Positions 47,026 through 56,740 of a stretch of 64,000 bases of DNA are shown piece by piece. The notes under the pieces were generated by a model. It was given only the letters and a program-made list of their open reading frames with translations. It did not search any database and was not told where the DNA came from. Both the position numbers and the translations under genes were made by a program. Source of the DNA: Megalonaias nervosa (taxonomy: Eukaryota; Mollusca; Bivalvia; Unionida; Unionidae); contig JAECUM010017278.1 of NCBI GenBank assembly GCA_016617855.1, forward strand, positions 62,001 to 126,000. The letters run 5' to 3'. Numbering within the stretch: the stretch's first letter is position 1; each line of letters starts with the position of its first letter.

Positions 47026-47053
47026 GTGTGTGTGTGTTTTGCGATATAACGCT

Positions 47054-47550
47054 CTATGATCTCACATACAGATTAATACTTAAAACTTCATTCTGCAAAT
47101 CCAAAATACGCCCTATTTGGTCTGTAAGTTTGAAATGTATCCTTGACAATAACGGATTATGTACACGTAGATAAACGAGGTTAATTGGTTCAGATACAAT
47201 TAACCACCCGGGTGGCGCTTGAGGACCAAATGAATATAATATATAACCTTGCTCAGCAGAGCTACTTTTTGAAAGATATACTTGATAGCTGCCATCAATT
47301 ACATCACATACTAGATTGACTGCGATCGTTGATGTTATATTAACAATACCAGGCGAGATATGACGGCCTCCACCGTATGGATCGTTATTATATTTAAGAA
47401 CCGGTGGTGGGGTTATTTTTATCCACGCTGTATGTATTTTAGGGAAATGTTCATCAATGACATCGTTGAGTTGTTTTTCAAATGAAGTTGTGTCAAATTC
47501 TGTTATTTTAAACGCTTGTGATGTAACCTGGTGGATATGTACTAATAAAT
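47054..47550 (-). pseudogene. capsid-associated or fibre-like protein segment, start lost or fused upstream
   Basis: Minus-strand frame ending at TAG 47054. Contains VTSQAFKITEFDTTSFEKQL, then WIKITPPPVLKYNNDPYGGG, and near the end LVYLRVHNPLLSRIHFKLTD followed by QIGRILDLQNEVLS. The last segment resembles beta-rich ends of viral structural proteins. No ATG precedes it. A stop lies upstream in this frame, and the neighbouring frame of the next entry overlaps it, so it is either the C-terminal part of that gene after a frameshift or a separate gene that has lost its start. Confidence 0.5.
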
Positions 47551-48369
47551 AAATCTAATATTTTAGTACTATGTTTTAATGTGTCAAAAAGAGTTTTCTT
47601 AACAGCGATATCAACATTTACTAAATCAGCAATAACCATTTTTAAATGTTTTATTATGTTGATGGTATTCTCAAATGTATCGCTGGAATATTCATTTGAT
47701 AATGTAATAAATAAATTTTTTTAATTCGTTTAATCTTTTTCAAATTCAACCTTTAGAGAATCTGGAAATTCTTGAAAATATTTTCTGTCAATGAATTCAA
47801 CACCAGACTTGACATTAGTTAATCCTCTACCTGTTATTTTATCACCTTGGATTAATGTCCATGGAGGTTTATTCAAATAATCAGGTTTAATTATTTTTTT
47901 TTTCTGTTGTTTTTAATTCCTCAATGGTTGGTTCTGGAATTCCATTTGACTTTTGCTTAACATCAGGCCATCCTAACACAGATCTGATGGAACTTTGATA
48001 AATATCTACAACATAATCAGGGGAATTTATTTCAATTGCCGCTGATAATGTTGGTTTGTTAACAGTGATTGCTATTTTGGGTTCTTTTCCTGTGATAGAT
48101 TTAATTCTGCGTTGGAACTCATCATTAATCTGTTCTATTTGATAACTGCCCGTTGAAATTCCAACAATTTGCCAATCAGGAGTTCCATCAGGTTTATTCT
48201 TATTCGCAAATACAAGTGAATTGTTTGCTGGTAGTCCACCAAACGATTTTGACCTGATATTTGGTCAGCTATGATAAACTCGTAATTGCGCTAATGCTAT
48301 TTCACCTGCTGAAATTGCAGTTGGAAAGTTAACGCTAAATTCAGGATTGGTCGAACTTAATGATATCAT
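47508..48369 (-). pseudogene. penton-like minor capsid protein, decayed
   Basis: ATG at 48369 gives MISLSSTNPEFSVNFPTAIS then AGEIALAQLRVYHS. A TGA at 48265-48267 sits where the frame otherwise continues PNIRSKSFGGLPANNSL. Further segments are GTPDWQIVGISTGSYQIEQI, KPTLSAAIEINSPDYVVDIY and SSIRSVLGWPDV. The order (N-x-x-F start, IAL-x-x-L strand, PNI, GSYQIxxIN, SSIRxVLGW) recalls the penton/minor capsid proteins of adintovirus-type elements; this is from general familiarity and uncertain. Additional shifts occur at A-rich runs near 47.90 and 47.73 kb. The last readable frame ends at TAA 47508. Confidence 0.55.
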
Positions 48370-48483
48370 AGTAGTTTTTGTATGCGTTGTATTAGTGACG
48401 ATCTCGTAATAGTTCTAACGCTGACATTATTTAAAATACTCCGTTATTTAATTATTATTTTAATAGAACGTACTATCGGGAAT

Positions 48484-49005
48484 TCAATCTTCATTCTTAT
48501 CACAAGTTACTTTATCACTAGAATCGCTAGAGAACGCGTTGCGTTCCATTCTAAATGCTTCATCGTAGGTTTTCATTATCGTTGCGAATTCCTCATCAGA
48601 TATTTTACCATCGCTGAGGTACGCAGAAAGATACGATGATAGTTTAGAATAAGATGTTGTTGCTGTGTGTAGTTTTATTATATACTCGTGTAATTTATCA
48701 TTTGTACACGTATATATCTTCTTAGCGATAATATTAAGAATACCTGCGATAATCGTTGAAGTTGAAACGACAATTGTTACAACTGCAGGGGCTGTCATTG
48801 TTATTGTTGATAATAATAATCCGGTTCCAGCAACAACAGCGGAAACTGAGTAAACAATTATATCAATAACAACCATACGTCTGAGATATTTTTTTACTTT
48901 TACTGTATAACCGTCGATGATATTTTTTAGTTTGGTTTGACACTCACATACTTGAGCGTATCTGTGGCGTTGAACGTCGATAAGTGACTCAGTCACTCGA
49001 TTCAT
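48484..49005 (-). CDS. two-segment membrane protein of the viral element
   Basis: 173 codons, intact. A basic N-terminal helix (RYAQVCECQTKLKNIIDGYT) is followed by two hydrophobic segments at about residues 44-67 and 72-93, rich in Val, Ile, Thr and Ala. After a Cys-containing turn a helical tail includes SDGKISDEEFATIMKTYDEA, which looks like a degenerate EF-hand or simply an acidic helix. Small hydrophobic virion proteins are common beside the fibre gene in adintovirus-like genomes. Start context GCATAATG. No lesion visible. Confidence 0.75.
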   Translation of the reverse strand: MNRVTESLIDVQRHRYAQVCECQTKLKNIIDGYTVKVKKYLRRMVVIDIIVYSVSAVVAGTGLLLSTITMTAPAVVTIVVSTSTIIAGILNIIAKKIYTCTNDKLHEYIIKLHTATTSYSKLSSYLSAYLSDGKISDEEFATIMKTYDEAFRMERNAFSSDSSDKVTCDKNED

Positions 49006-49069
49006 TATGCAATGACAACGTCATTTAATTAAGTAATTAAACAGTTTCAGCTACGAATTCCAGGCACCA

Positions 49070-50104
49070 CTAGTAACATCTCGGGGGCATTTCCGTTGAT
49101 GTTAACGTAAACGTTTCTTTGATGTCCTTGGTTAGCATCACCAGCAGAGGATAATGATATATATTCGGTGATGATGAAGTGGCCGCAGTAATTTCCAAAC
49201 CGTACACAGATAGCCTGTATAACCCAGTTACTTCTGCGGTATGTTCGAGAGTGTTATCGCGCGGTGTCCACGTTGATGATCCTGATGATACTGTGTACAC
49301 GATATTTTTAATTTGTCCGTGTGGAATTTTAATCAGATTAGTTTTTTGAACAATACTAGGTATTCCACTGACAATATCATTGAGTTTCATGTTAATGTCG
49401 GAGAGTTTGATATCAACAGTTGGTGGAGTTCCAAAAAAGTCATGAATAGATCTGTTTATGTTTCTACGAAAATTTAAGAAAGTTTGTACGTGATTAGTAA
49501 AATTAGTATTGAGTATAGTCATTTCATTATTGATTGTAGCTAACGAAGTTGTCATAGGGATTTCCTTATCGTCTACATATTTCTTCGTTGCAGCGTTGAA
49601 ATCTGATTCTGGTGTTCTCAGATTATTAATACCATTATTATTCATATTGAGAAATGCACGCATTATACCACCGTTGACTAATACGTACTTAGATTCTAGA
49701 TCATCGACGTATTTTTTTGTTGCTGCATCTGTATCTGGGGCTGGGTTTCCAAGGTCTATAATTTTATTTCGATTCATAATAATGGTACCCGTGAATGAAT
49801 CACCAGCTCGCTTGATAAAATCGTTAACTGACTTACCGGAATCTTGTATTTTACCTTGATCAGAAAAAGTAACGATATTATTAATAACTGCGGTGGGAAT
49901 TCGTATAATAACATCTAACAGTTGTATATTACTCGTTTTTAATCGTCCTTGTTTATCCTGAAAAACAACGACTTCATTTTGATCCACACTTGTGATATTT
50001 AATAAATCATCGATTTCATTTCTGAGCGGATCAAGAGTTGCATATTTAGATAAATCGACTTGCTGCTGAGCTTTGCGAGAAGATCTTCCATAAATATCTA
50101 CCAT
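49070..50104 (-). CDS. phage-like fibre protein
   Basis: 344 codons. Two copies of the tail-fibre repeat are clear: GDSFTGTIIMNRNKIIDLGN with DAATKKYVDD (about residues 101-135), and MRAFLNMNNNGINNLRTPES with FNAATKKYVDD (about 148-179). This is the pattern of phage fibre shafts and of fibres in adintovirus-like elements. A coiled segment and a beta-rich C-terminal domain, probably the receptor-binding head, follow. Start context AATATAATG. The start is only five bases after the stop codon of the protease gene upstream. The last residues may be altered by a small shift; no internal stop. Confidence 0.88.
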   Translation of the reverse strand: MVDIYGRSSRKAQQQVDLSKYATLDPLRNEIDDLLNITSVDQNEVVVFQDKQGRLKTSNIQLLDVIIRIPTAVINNIVTFSDQGKIQDSGKSVNDFIKRAGDSFTGTIIMNRNKIIDLGNPAPDTDAATKKYVDDLESKYVLVNGGIMRAFLNMNNNGINNLRTPESDFNAATKKYVDDKEIPMTTSLATINNEMTILNTNFTNHVQTFLNFRRNINRSIHDFFGTPPTVDIKLSDINMKLNDIVSGIPSIVQKTNLIKIPHGQIKNIVYTVSSGSSTWTPRDNTLEHTAEVTGLYRLSVYGLEITAATSSSPNIYHYPLLVMLTKDIKETFTLTSTEMPPRCY

Positions 50105-50109
50105 TATAT

Positions 50110-50556
50110 TTACTGATATCTGTTTAAGTGTGACAACGTGGTATATTCATGCACGACTTTATGAGGTGGTGTTGTTGATTTTGATACAGCATCAAGTACA
50201 GCGAGTACTTCTTGACCACATATTGGCGGATCCGTTATTTTTTGTTGGTAACGTTGAATACCAGATTTTAGAACGCATCGAATTCTTACTTTTCATAGCA
50301 GTACTTACATATTTTAGAAATTCTTTTGGTGGTGCCAGTCCATACGAATCAAAATAAATAATTCCACGTGGATCAATTGCATACGCCACCCAATGAGTGC
50401 CTGGACCAGAGTTTTTATCGAGATTAATAATACCAGTTTCATGTTGCATTGCATCGGTAGGTAATTGATCACGCATAAAAACTCCTCTAAAGTTTTTTTT
50501 ATATTCAATTGCTTAGCAGCATTAAGTAAATCAAAATTGGACGTAGGGAAAATCAT
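50110..50556 (-). pseudogene. adenain-like cysteine protease, two frameshifts
   Basis: Virion maturation protease of the adenovirus endopeptidase (C5) type. ATG at 50556 gives MIFPTSNFDLLNAAKQLNIK. After a shift near 50.48 kb comes ETGIINLDKNSGPGTHWVAY with the catalytic His, and YFDSYGLAPPKEFLKY with the Asp. After a second shift near 50.24 kb, CGQEVLAVLDAVS carries the catalytic Cys, and the frame ends at TAA 50110. All three catalytic positions are recognisable, but in three different frames. The gene starts 18 bases after the preceding stop and ends five bases before the fibre start. Confidence 0.88.
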
Positions 50557-50573
50557 CGAATTCGATGACGAAG

Positions 50574-51124
50574 TTACCGGGGTAGTCTTAGACCTTTTCT
50601 GTACCATGAATACGGGGTCCCTGGAAGTCTTAGACCGCGACCGTATACTGGGCCTGATAATCTTAGACGGCCCGGCTGTGGAACGTTTGGTGCTGTTAGA
50701 CGTCTTCCGCGTTGTTTTGCCCGTGATCTTTTTTTAAGTTTTCTGCGTGCATAATTCCTTGACCGGTTGCTTTCTTTAACGCCATTACATCAGCGGTTCC
50801 AACAGTGCCTAATGCAGTTGCTTTTGCAACAGCTGGGGCTGCAGCGGCTATTATTGCTGGTAACGCGGCAAGAAGTGGAAATATACCACCCGTTTTAACG
50901 ATGTCTTTAATAACACTCGCAGAAAGATTAAGTTTTATACCTTTATTTAATTTTTTTGCTTCATTGAAATGCTTATGCTGCCGTTCTGATAATGATAGCT
51001 TATTCGGACCACTCGCAATTTGTTCTCGCTTTAGTGATATTTTTGCCGCACAATTATTTTTTGATGATGATTGTAGCTTTTTAATCTGACCAGGAGTCAG
51101 ACTGACATTAACTAGATGTGACAT
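50574..51124 (-). pseudogene. pX-like hydrophobic/basic core protein, frameshift at an A run
   Basis: ATG at 51124 (context TATAAATGTC) gives MSHLVNVSLTPGQIKKLQSS. An Ala-rich hydrophobic segment, FPLLAALPAIIAAAAPAVAK, lies at about residues 83-102. The uninterrupted frame stops at 50696. A neighbouring frame reached by a one-base shift at the A run near 50.73 kb codes a strongly basic tail with repeated GLRLP units (GRLRLSGPVYGRGLRLPGTP) and stops at 50574. Such a tail fits proteins of this gene set that resemble adenovirus pX. The frame change is probably a lesion. Confidence 0.6.
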
Positions 51125-51148
51125 TTATAATTATTATGAGCGATCTAA

Positions 51149-52042
51149 TTACATGTTTTCTACTGGGGCATCAATAGCTCTCATTCGTCCACCAACACCT
51201 TCAAGCAACATCGATTTATCGCTGAGTATGACAGCGACAGCTCTGTAATCAGCAATAGCTCCTCGGTTTACGCGAGCTCGAAAATATATGTCAACGACTG
51301 ATTGTCTGGTTAAATCTAAATGTTTCAGCGAAAAGTAATAAATCGGATATAATGTTGTAAAATCTAGCTGTGATATTTGTAAACCAGAATCGATATTCTG
51401 ATCACGTCCAATGAATGTCATTAATCGATGATATACACGTGCTACATGATTTAACTCAAAATCTAGCAAAATATCCTCGGACGGTTCTTGATGTCCGTTT
51501 ATCCTTAAAGAAACCTCAGAAACACCGAGTTGATCAAATATCATTATGCTTCGATTTTGTGAGTTTACCCGTGCAGCATTTTGTAATGCAATAAATATAT
51601 GTCGCGGTGCAGAAACATTTTGTTGTGATGCTATTTGCCAAGTAAATAAATCGTTAATGTTACTCTGGATAGAATCTGTGGTCATTGTCAACCATGATAA
51701 CATCGATTTACCACCTTGGCTCATAAAAGGAAGTAAATGTTCTTCTTCAGGTATTGTTGGAGTCATTACTGGCATCCACAGAGAAAGTCTTGTCAGAATT
51801 ACTTTACCAGCATCACCAATAGGTCTCCATTTTGCATCATCATCAGTAGCTTTTCGCACAAGTACAACTGTGTGTTTGGCTCCAAAAATAACTTTTCTGA
51901 CATTTCTACAGAATGCAAAGATATGTGATAATGGAATTGCACATGAAAACGCTCTTCTATTTCCTTGTAACATTGATCGACGTGCTGTAAATCCTAAGTT
52001 AAATTCTGGATTAGCACCATGAACCACCGGATTTACACCCAC
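51149..52042 (-). pseudogene. major capsid protein (adintovirus/Polinton hexon type), C-terminal part only
   Basis: Double-jelly-roll type capsid protein. The surviving 297 codons start with NPEFNLGFTARRSMLQGNRR then PLSHIFAFCRNVRKVIFGAK and HTVVLVRK, a well conserved stretch of adintovirus-type hexons, and continue in one frame to TAA/TAG-bounded end NM at 51149. The 5' part is missing: no ATG precedes this region, and from about 52040 upward the minus strand reads as gypsy integrase. Full-length proteins of the family are clearly longer (around 450-600 residues), so roughly the N-terminal third or more is lost. Confidence 0.85.
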
Positions 52043-53560
52043 AATCCCAATCCTTTTCTTGTATCAAAGCAAAACAACTGAACCATATTCTTCAAAGTTT
52101 GATGAAGTCTTTCCATAGCCCCTTGACTTTCAGAGTGATAAGCAGAAGATTTCAGCTGTTGGACACCTAACTCATGCACAACTTGTTGGAAAATTCCAGA
52201 CTTAAAATTTCACCCTAGATCAGACTGGACAGATTTGGGAAGGTCAACAAGCTTTTACAATGGTTTTAATTGTAATATTTCAAAGGAATTGCAGCTGGAA
52301 AATCTTGTGGACACACACATTATGGTTAACAAGTATTTGTTACCTGACTTGGTCTTAGGTAAGGGACTGACACACTGTCTTCCATTATTCAGCTAAATGG
52401 TTCGTCAGTTGCAAAAACAGGTTGCAGAAGAGTTGTTGGCATGTTCTGGTAGGATTTTCCTACCATTTGACAAGTATGACAAAATTTACAGTATTTGCAA
52501 CACTTTTAATTTTCAGCCAATATAAATTATTCAAGGTCTTGTGATAAGTAATATTGACTCCTAAATGACCAACCCAAGGAGTTTCATGGAATAAACTAAA
52601 TATTTCCTGTCAGTATAACTTTGGAATGACAGTTTGACAGTTCTCTGACCACTCGTCACCAGCGGGTACCTCAGGTTGTCTCCATTTTCTCATAAGGACC
52701 CCATTTTTCACAAAATAACAAACTGCGACTTGTGTGGCTTCAATTTCACTAATTGCCATCTGAAGCAAGCAGGAGATCTCAGGATTGATCAATACTAGAA
52801 GTAAAAGTGATCAAATCAACAGACTGATCATTAAATGTGTCAGCTAACGGAATAATTTCCTGTTCAACATCATTCTCAATAGCTCTTTCGCCAGAGCTCT
52901 GGTAACGAAACAAACAGAATACAAATCAGAGATTTCTTTCTCAATAGGATCAACATTTTGATCCAAACAATCTTGTCAGTTACAAGTGGACTAACCACAA
53001 CCTTATCTCCAGCTAGGTCACTGCCTAGTAATAAATGAATACCCTCTTCTGGTAAAGAAAACACAGTTCCAAACGTCACGGTTCAAATTGAAACAGTGGA
53101 GAGAAACATTAATAAAGCCAGACTCTACACTCTGAATAAGAACATTTTCACTAGAAAAAGACTTCTTTGATAACGACAAAGTACTTGATCAAAAAAGACT
53201 GAGAATCTTCTGTCTCCCTTAATAATTTAATATGGATAGGCCTGTCAAAATCACCAGTAAAAGATGTAGAACCTTTTGACACGAATGGTTCAGAAGTCTC
53301 CAAAATAGAATCAGACTGGGTTTGTTTGATCCAAAAATATTGTACTTTTTCAATACAAAACTTTGACCTTGACTTCTTTGAAATAAGGGCATTTGGAATA
53401 GCTATGTATTTATTCTGTTGCTTATTTTTAACCTGTAGCAATCGGAAATGACGTGTCCTTTCTTTTTGTAATAAGTACTCGTAGGAAGAGCAAAGGATTT
53501 CTAATGAGTCTTATTGGATGTTTGATTTTTAAAAGTTGTGCCATATTGAGTTTTGGAAGT
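52035..53560 (-). mobile_element. decayed Ty3/gypsy fragment: zinc knuckle, protease, integrase
   Basis: Read from high to low coordinates: KKKGHVISDCY near 53430-53460 is a retroviral zinc knuckle with one Cys changed to Tyr. FVSKGSTSFTGDFDRPIHIK and LLRETEDSQSFL (about 53190-53285) match an aspartic protease whose D-T/S-G is now E-T-E. EEGIHLLLGSDLAGDKVVVS follows at about 52980-53050. VCYFVKNGVLMRKWRQPEVP and HETPWVGHLGVNITYHKTL (about 52570-52720) are the linker and His-His zinc site of integrase, then scattered core fragments, ending HQTLKNMVQLFCFDTRK at about 52050-52100. Many stops and shifts. No reverse transcriptase lies between protease and integrase. No LTR is visible. Confidence 0.85.
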
Positions 53561-56199
53561 TTTTAGCAAAATAACATAAGTGCTGTGAAGAAGACTTAAT
53601 GACAAATGAAACCCGCATCAACAGGGTCATATTTTTTTTAAAAAAATAACACGGTTCTCAGTAATCTTAGTTGAGAGAGAGTTTTCTTAACTCCATGATA
53701 TATTCCCATAACATGTATGAACAGTGAATATTCGTGCATAATGCTCGTGGCAAACTATCACATGTATGCAGTTTATACAGTTGATTGTCACAGGTGATTA
53801 AAAGATAAGTTGATTAGAGAATTTTTAAAAAGTACCCTTGCACGTATTAACTGACTGACAATAGCTAAGGTGATGCTGAAGTTTTGAATCCATTGTGCTC
53901 GAATCCATTATATGAATTTGCATAACTAAAGTATAGAAAGTGGAACAACCCAATTCGTTTGATGTTAGATAAATTAACGACCTGCGTACTGATGAAACAG
54001 AAGTTATTACTCATTATTTTTAATGATAAAGGTTAAGCCATCTTAAATTATATTGTTTCGTGATTAGCGGCAACGTTTCTTTGAAGTCTTATTTTACTCC
54101 ATATATATTAGATTTAAAACATGATTATTACAACAGCTGGAACAATCGGTGGAAGTGTGATCCATTTTTTAACGCAAAATGTATAAATGCTGTTGAGATT
54201 CAGAAAAGGAAAAGTAGCATCGAAGCAAGTAAAGTCCAGGAGAACTAAATTATAAAACTCCTGGTTGATATAGTTTGACTTTGTGAAACACATCTGGGGG
54301 GTGGGGGCATTTTTTAACACATTAACTCGTATCGACATTGGTCATTCTCAAGTCACCCGTTTCGATAGGAAAACTTCCCACTTGACACAAAGCACAAATG
54401 TAGAACTCGGTATCGAAAGTAACCAACAACGTGTTTTGGTTTCCTGACAGTGCTTCAGATATAGAAAGATCATTTTCGATGCTGAGACAACAGCATCTTT
54501 AAGGAAATTTGAATAATAGTACCATCCAGTCTCAGATGAGTGCAAATATGACACTTGTATCCCCTTCAAATCTTCAGACTCCCCCTCTTCCACACACATA
54601 ACATACGGAACTATTGAGAACAGAAAATACTGAAGCTAGTTAAGATTATTTCACTATAGCAGCCGCTGCCTCACCCCCTTTGGTACCTCAAAACACTTTT
54701 TGAGTCTCAAACACTCTCCTCACTTTCAGACACTGGGAGGATGGAAGGTATGTAATCCTTTTAATTTTAAGTTGCAGTTGGTGATAAATGCAGTTACTTG
54801 GAGAGACTCTAAACTTTATAGTTGTATTCCAGACATCCAGTATCTTAATTTTCTTCATTGGTATCACTGTCAATCAATCCCTGTTTGAATTTTTGTTCAT
54901 GTACATTTCAGGATTGTAAAACATTTATTGTTTCATTCTTGTCATTTATGGAAATAAATGTTATTTTTTGTTCAATGGAAATAGGGTAACACCCAACAAA
55001 AAAAATATATATTTTCTTTGCAACAATATTGATGGGTTACCCTTGTATTTTCCATTGGATTGTTAAATCTTTCTCAGCGATTGCAATATAATTTTCTTCA
55101 GGAGAAATTAAAACACGCAAGAGTTCTTCCCATTCAACTTCTATCCTTTATTGTAACGATTACAGACTTTCTTCTTATACTGCAAGTTTTCTGTTCATTA
55201 TAAGCGTTTCCACAATATTTTTCCCTCTAAGCTGTGTTCCTTCCTCCAAACTTTTGTTTGTTTTTGATTCCTATTTATATTGTGCATGATATATTTTTTT
55301 GGTAATTAAATTTTCTTTATTTCTATCCGTTATACTTGATGATGAAAAAATATCCACATGGTTATTTCATTCTCACTGATCGCTTTGTTTAGCCTGTCAG
55401 CATGATCAATGCACTAAGGGCAGAAATTACAATTTTATTAAGCTTTGAAACTTTATTATAGATAAATTTCTTACTGAAAGCTTTGATAACAAATGCTAAC
55501 AATGTTGCATCAAACCGGCTAAAAGCCAAAGGAACAGCCACACCGGTAGCTATTTCTGCAATACACAATGTGATTTACCACGTAAACCGTTAGCATTCTA
55601 GTCTCAACCTACCGTATGTACTCGATTATAAGTCGCGTCAAACTGCAAACAAAAAGATCCTGATCTGCATTAGCATAATGCGCCTGCAGATCAGGGTCGA
55701 CTTATTTTGTTCTATTGATTACTCATAATAAACTACACCGACCGAGATCTGCGGGCGCATTATGCGGTCTGTGCAGATTGCAGTTGGGAGTGTCTAACAA
55801 GCGAATTAAGACGGTAATTCAATATGTATTTTTGTACAAAATTGACAGCTTGAACTTCATGGTGATAACTTATTGTACCGGAATCAGAGTGTCCATGATG
55901 TGGTGTTATGTATATGTAATTTAATTACTTGTTAGTTTTTTTAAAAAAAAATTATTTTATTTTATTCCATTACATGTTATTGTAATGATAATTTTGTCTA
56001 CTGGATTTGATTTTTTATTATAGAAATTCAGTTCAGTTCTGTTTGACCTGATAAACAGCCAGTAGTAGAAACACTGTATCTGTTTGCTGACCTTGATTCA
56101 GAACCAGTGTCAGTTTTGAGTAAACAACTTTTTATATATATATTTTTCCCAGAGTAAAATCCGTTGATTTTAGCTAAAGCCATACTAGAGTAAGTGATG
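53561..56199. other. intergenic DNA with short repeats, no gene seen
   Basis: No recognisable gene. At 54971-54995 and 55032-55059 an imperfect inverted repeat (TTCAATGGAAATAGGGTAAC facing GGGTTACCCTTGTATTTTCC) could form a hairpin. The open frame on the minus strand at 54348-54599 shows no motif. Confidence 0.6.
55612..55800. repeat. dispersed repeat related to 9125-9215, with internal palindrome
   Basis: ACCGTATGTACTCGATTATA then AGTCGCGTCAAACTGC. Two partly inverted segments follow: GATCTGCATTAGCATAATGC with GCCTGCAGATC, and GATCTGCGGGCGCATTATGC with GGTCTGTGCAGATTGCAG. Looks like a short foldback-prone non-autonomous repeat. Confidence 0.55.
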
Positions 56200-56740
56200 T
56201 TATGCATGTTAAGTTTCTACGTTGTTCTAGTAAGGTGACCACGTGACCCTCATACGGGAACCTGTTTTGCGTTTTAGATAGTCTTTTAACTCATTGTTAT
56301 AAGAAGAAATAGCCAGTTGACATTTATACCTTTGACACACAAAGGTGCTTTGTTGTGACTAGTTTGAGTTGAATTTTTATTTTTTGGATTAGTAATTTAT
56401 TTTCCCTGGAATACAAGAGCTCCTAAATTGATCCTTGCACAAAGAAATTTATTGAAAATTATTCCGAATTCCAAACTGGAATATTATTCTTTGTGATTCA
56501 ACAAAGAACTGTTGACACATCAGGACAAAGTTGATTATCGAAGACGTCATTGCCTTCCATCTTGAATTTCATCGGGATTCGAACTGTGATTTACATAGGA
56601 CTTTTTATTTATAGGACTTATATTTTTAATTTTTGAATTAATTTTGGATTTGATTCGTAAACTGTAAGTCCTTTTTCTTATTTTTACCTTGTTTTTCTAG
56701 GGAAATAAATTATTTTGTTAAATTTTACAAAGCTTGTTGT
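56200..56740 (-). repeat. dispersed repeat family R1, inverted copy
   Basis: The end TTTTTCTAGGGAAATAAATT with ATTTTGTTAAATTTTACAAA and GCTTG (about 56689-56733) is the reverse complement of the start of the copy at 63340. The other end (GTGACCACGTGACCCTCATA, about 56236) loosely mirrors GTGGTCTCTTGACCCTC near 63845. If both ends belong, the unit is about 540 bp and LTR-like in size, but no primer-binding site or TG...CA ends were identified. Confidence 0.5.

Larger units (their letters stand above)
38352..52040. mobile_element. endogenous Polinton/adintovirus-like element, right end truncated
   Basis: A 13.7-kb block of tightly packed genes on both strands with the hallmark set of Polinton/Maverick elements and adintoviruses: rve integrase, family B polymerase, FtsK-like ATPase, adenain-like protease, capsid proteins and fibre. 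The left edge is an inverted repeat starting with AG. The right edge is cut inside the major capsid gene by a gypsy fragment, so the right terminal repeat is missing and no target duplication can be tested. Nonsense codons are seen in three genes and frameshifts in at least six, so the copy is almost surely inactive. No introns are seen. Base and codon use look unlike the host exons. Confidence 0.9.

Noticed and set aside
51546..52022. 158-codon plus-strand frame opposite the capsid gene
   Set aside because: Shadow frame; the minus strand carries recognisable capsid sequence.
38352..52040. prophage or bacterial contamination, suggested by the phage-like fibre and HNH genes
   Set aside because: The adenain-like protease, hexon-type capsid, Polinton integrase, lack of ribosome binding sites, and flanking animal repeats fit an animal DNA virus or Polinton.
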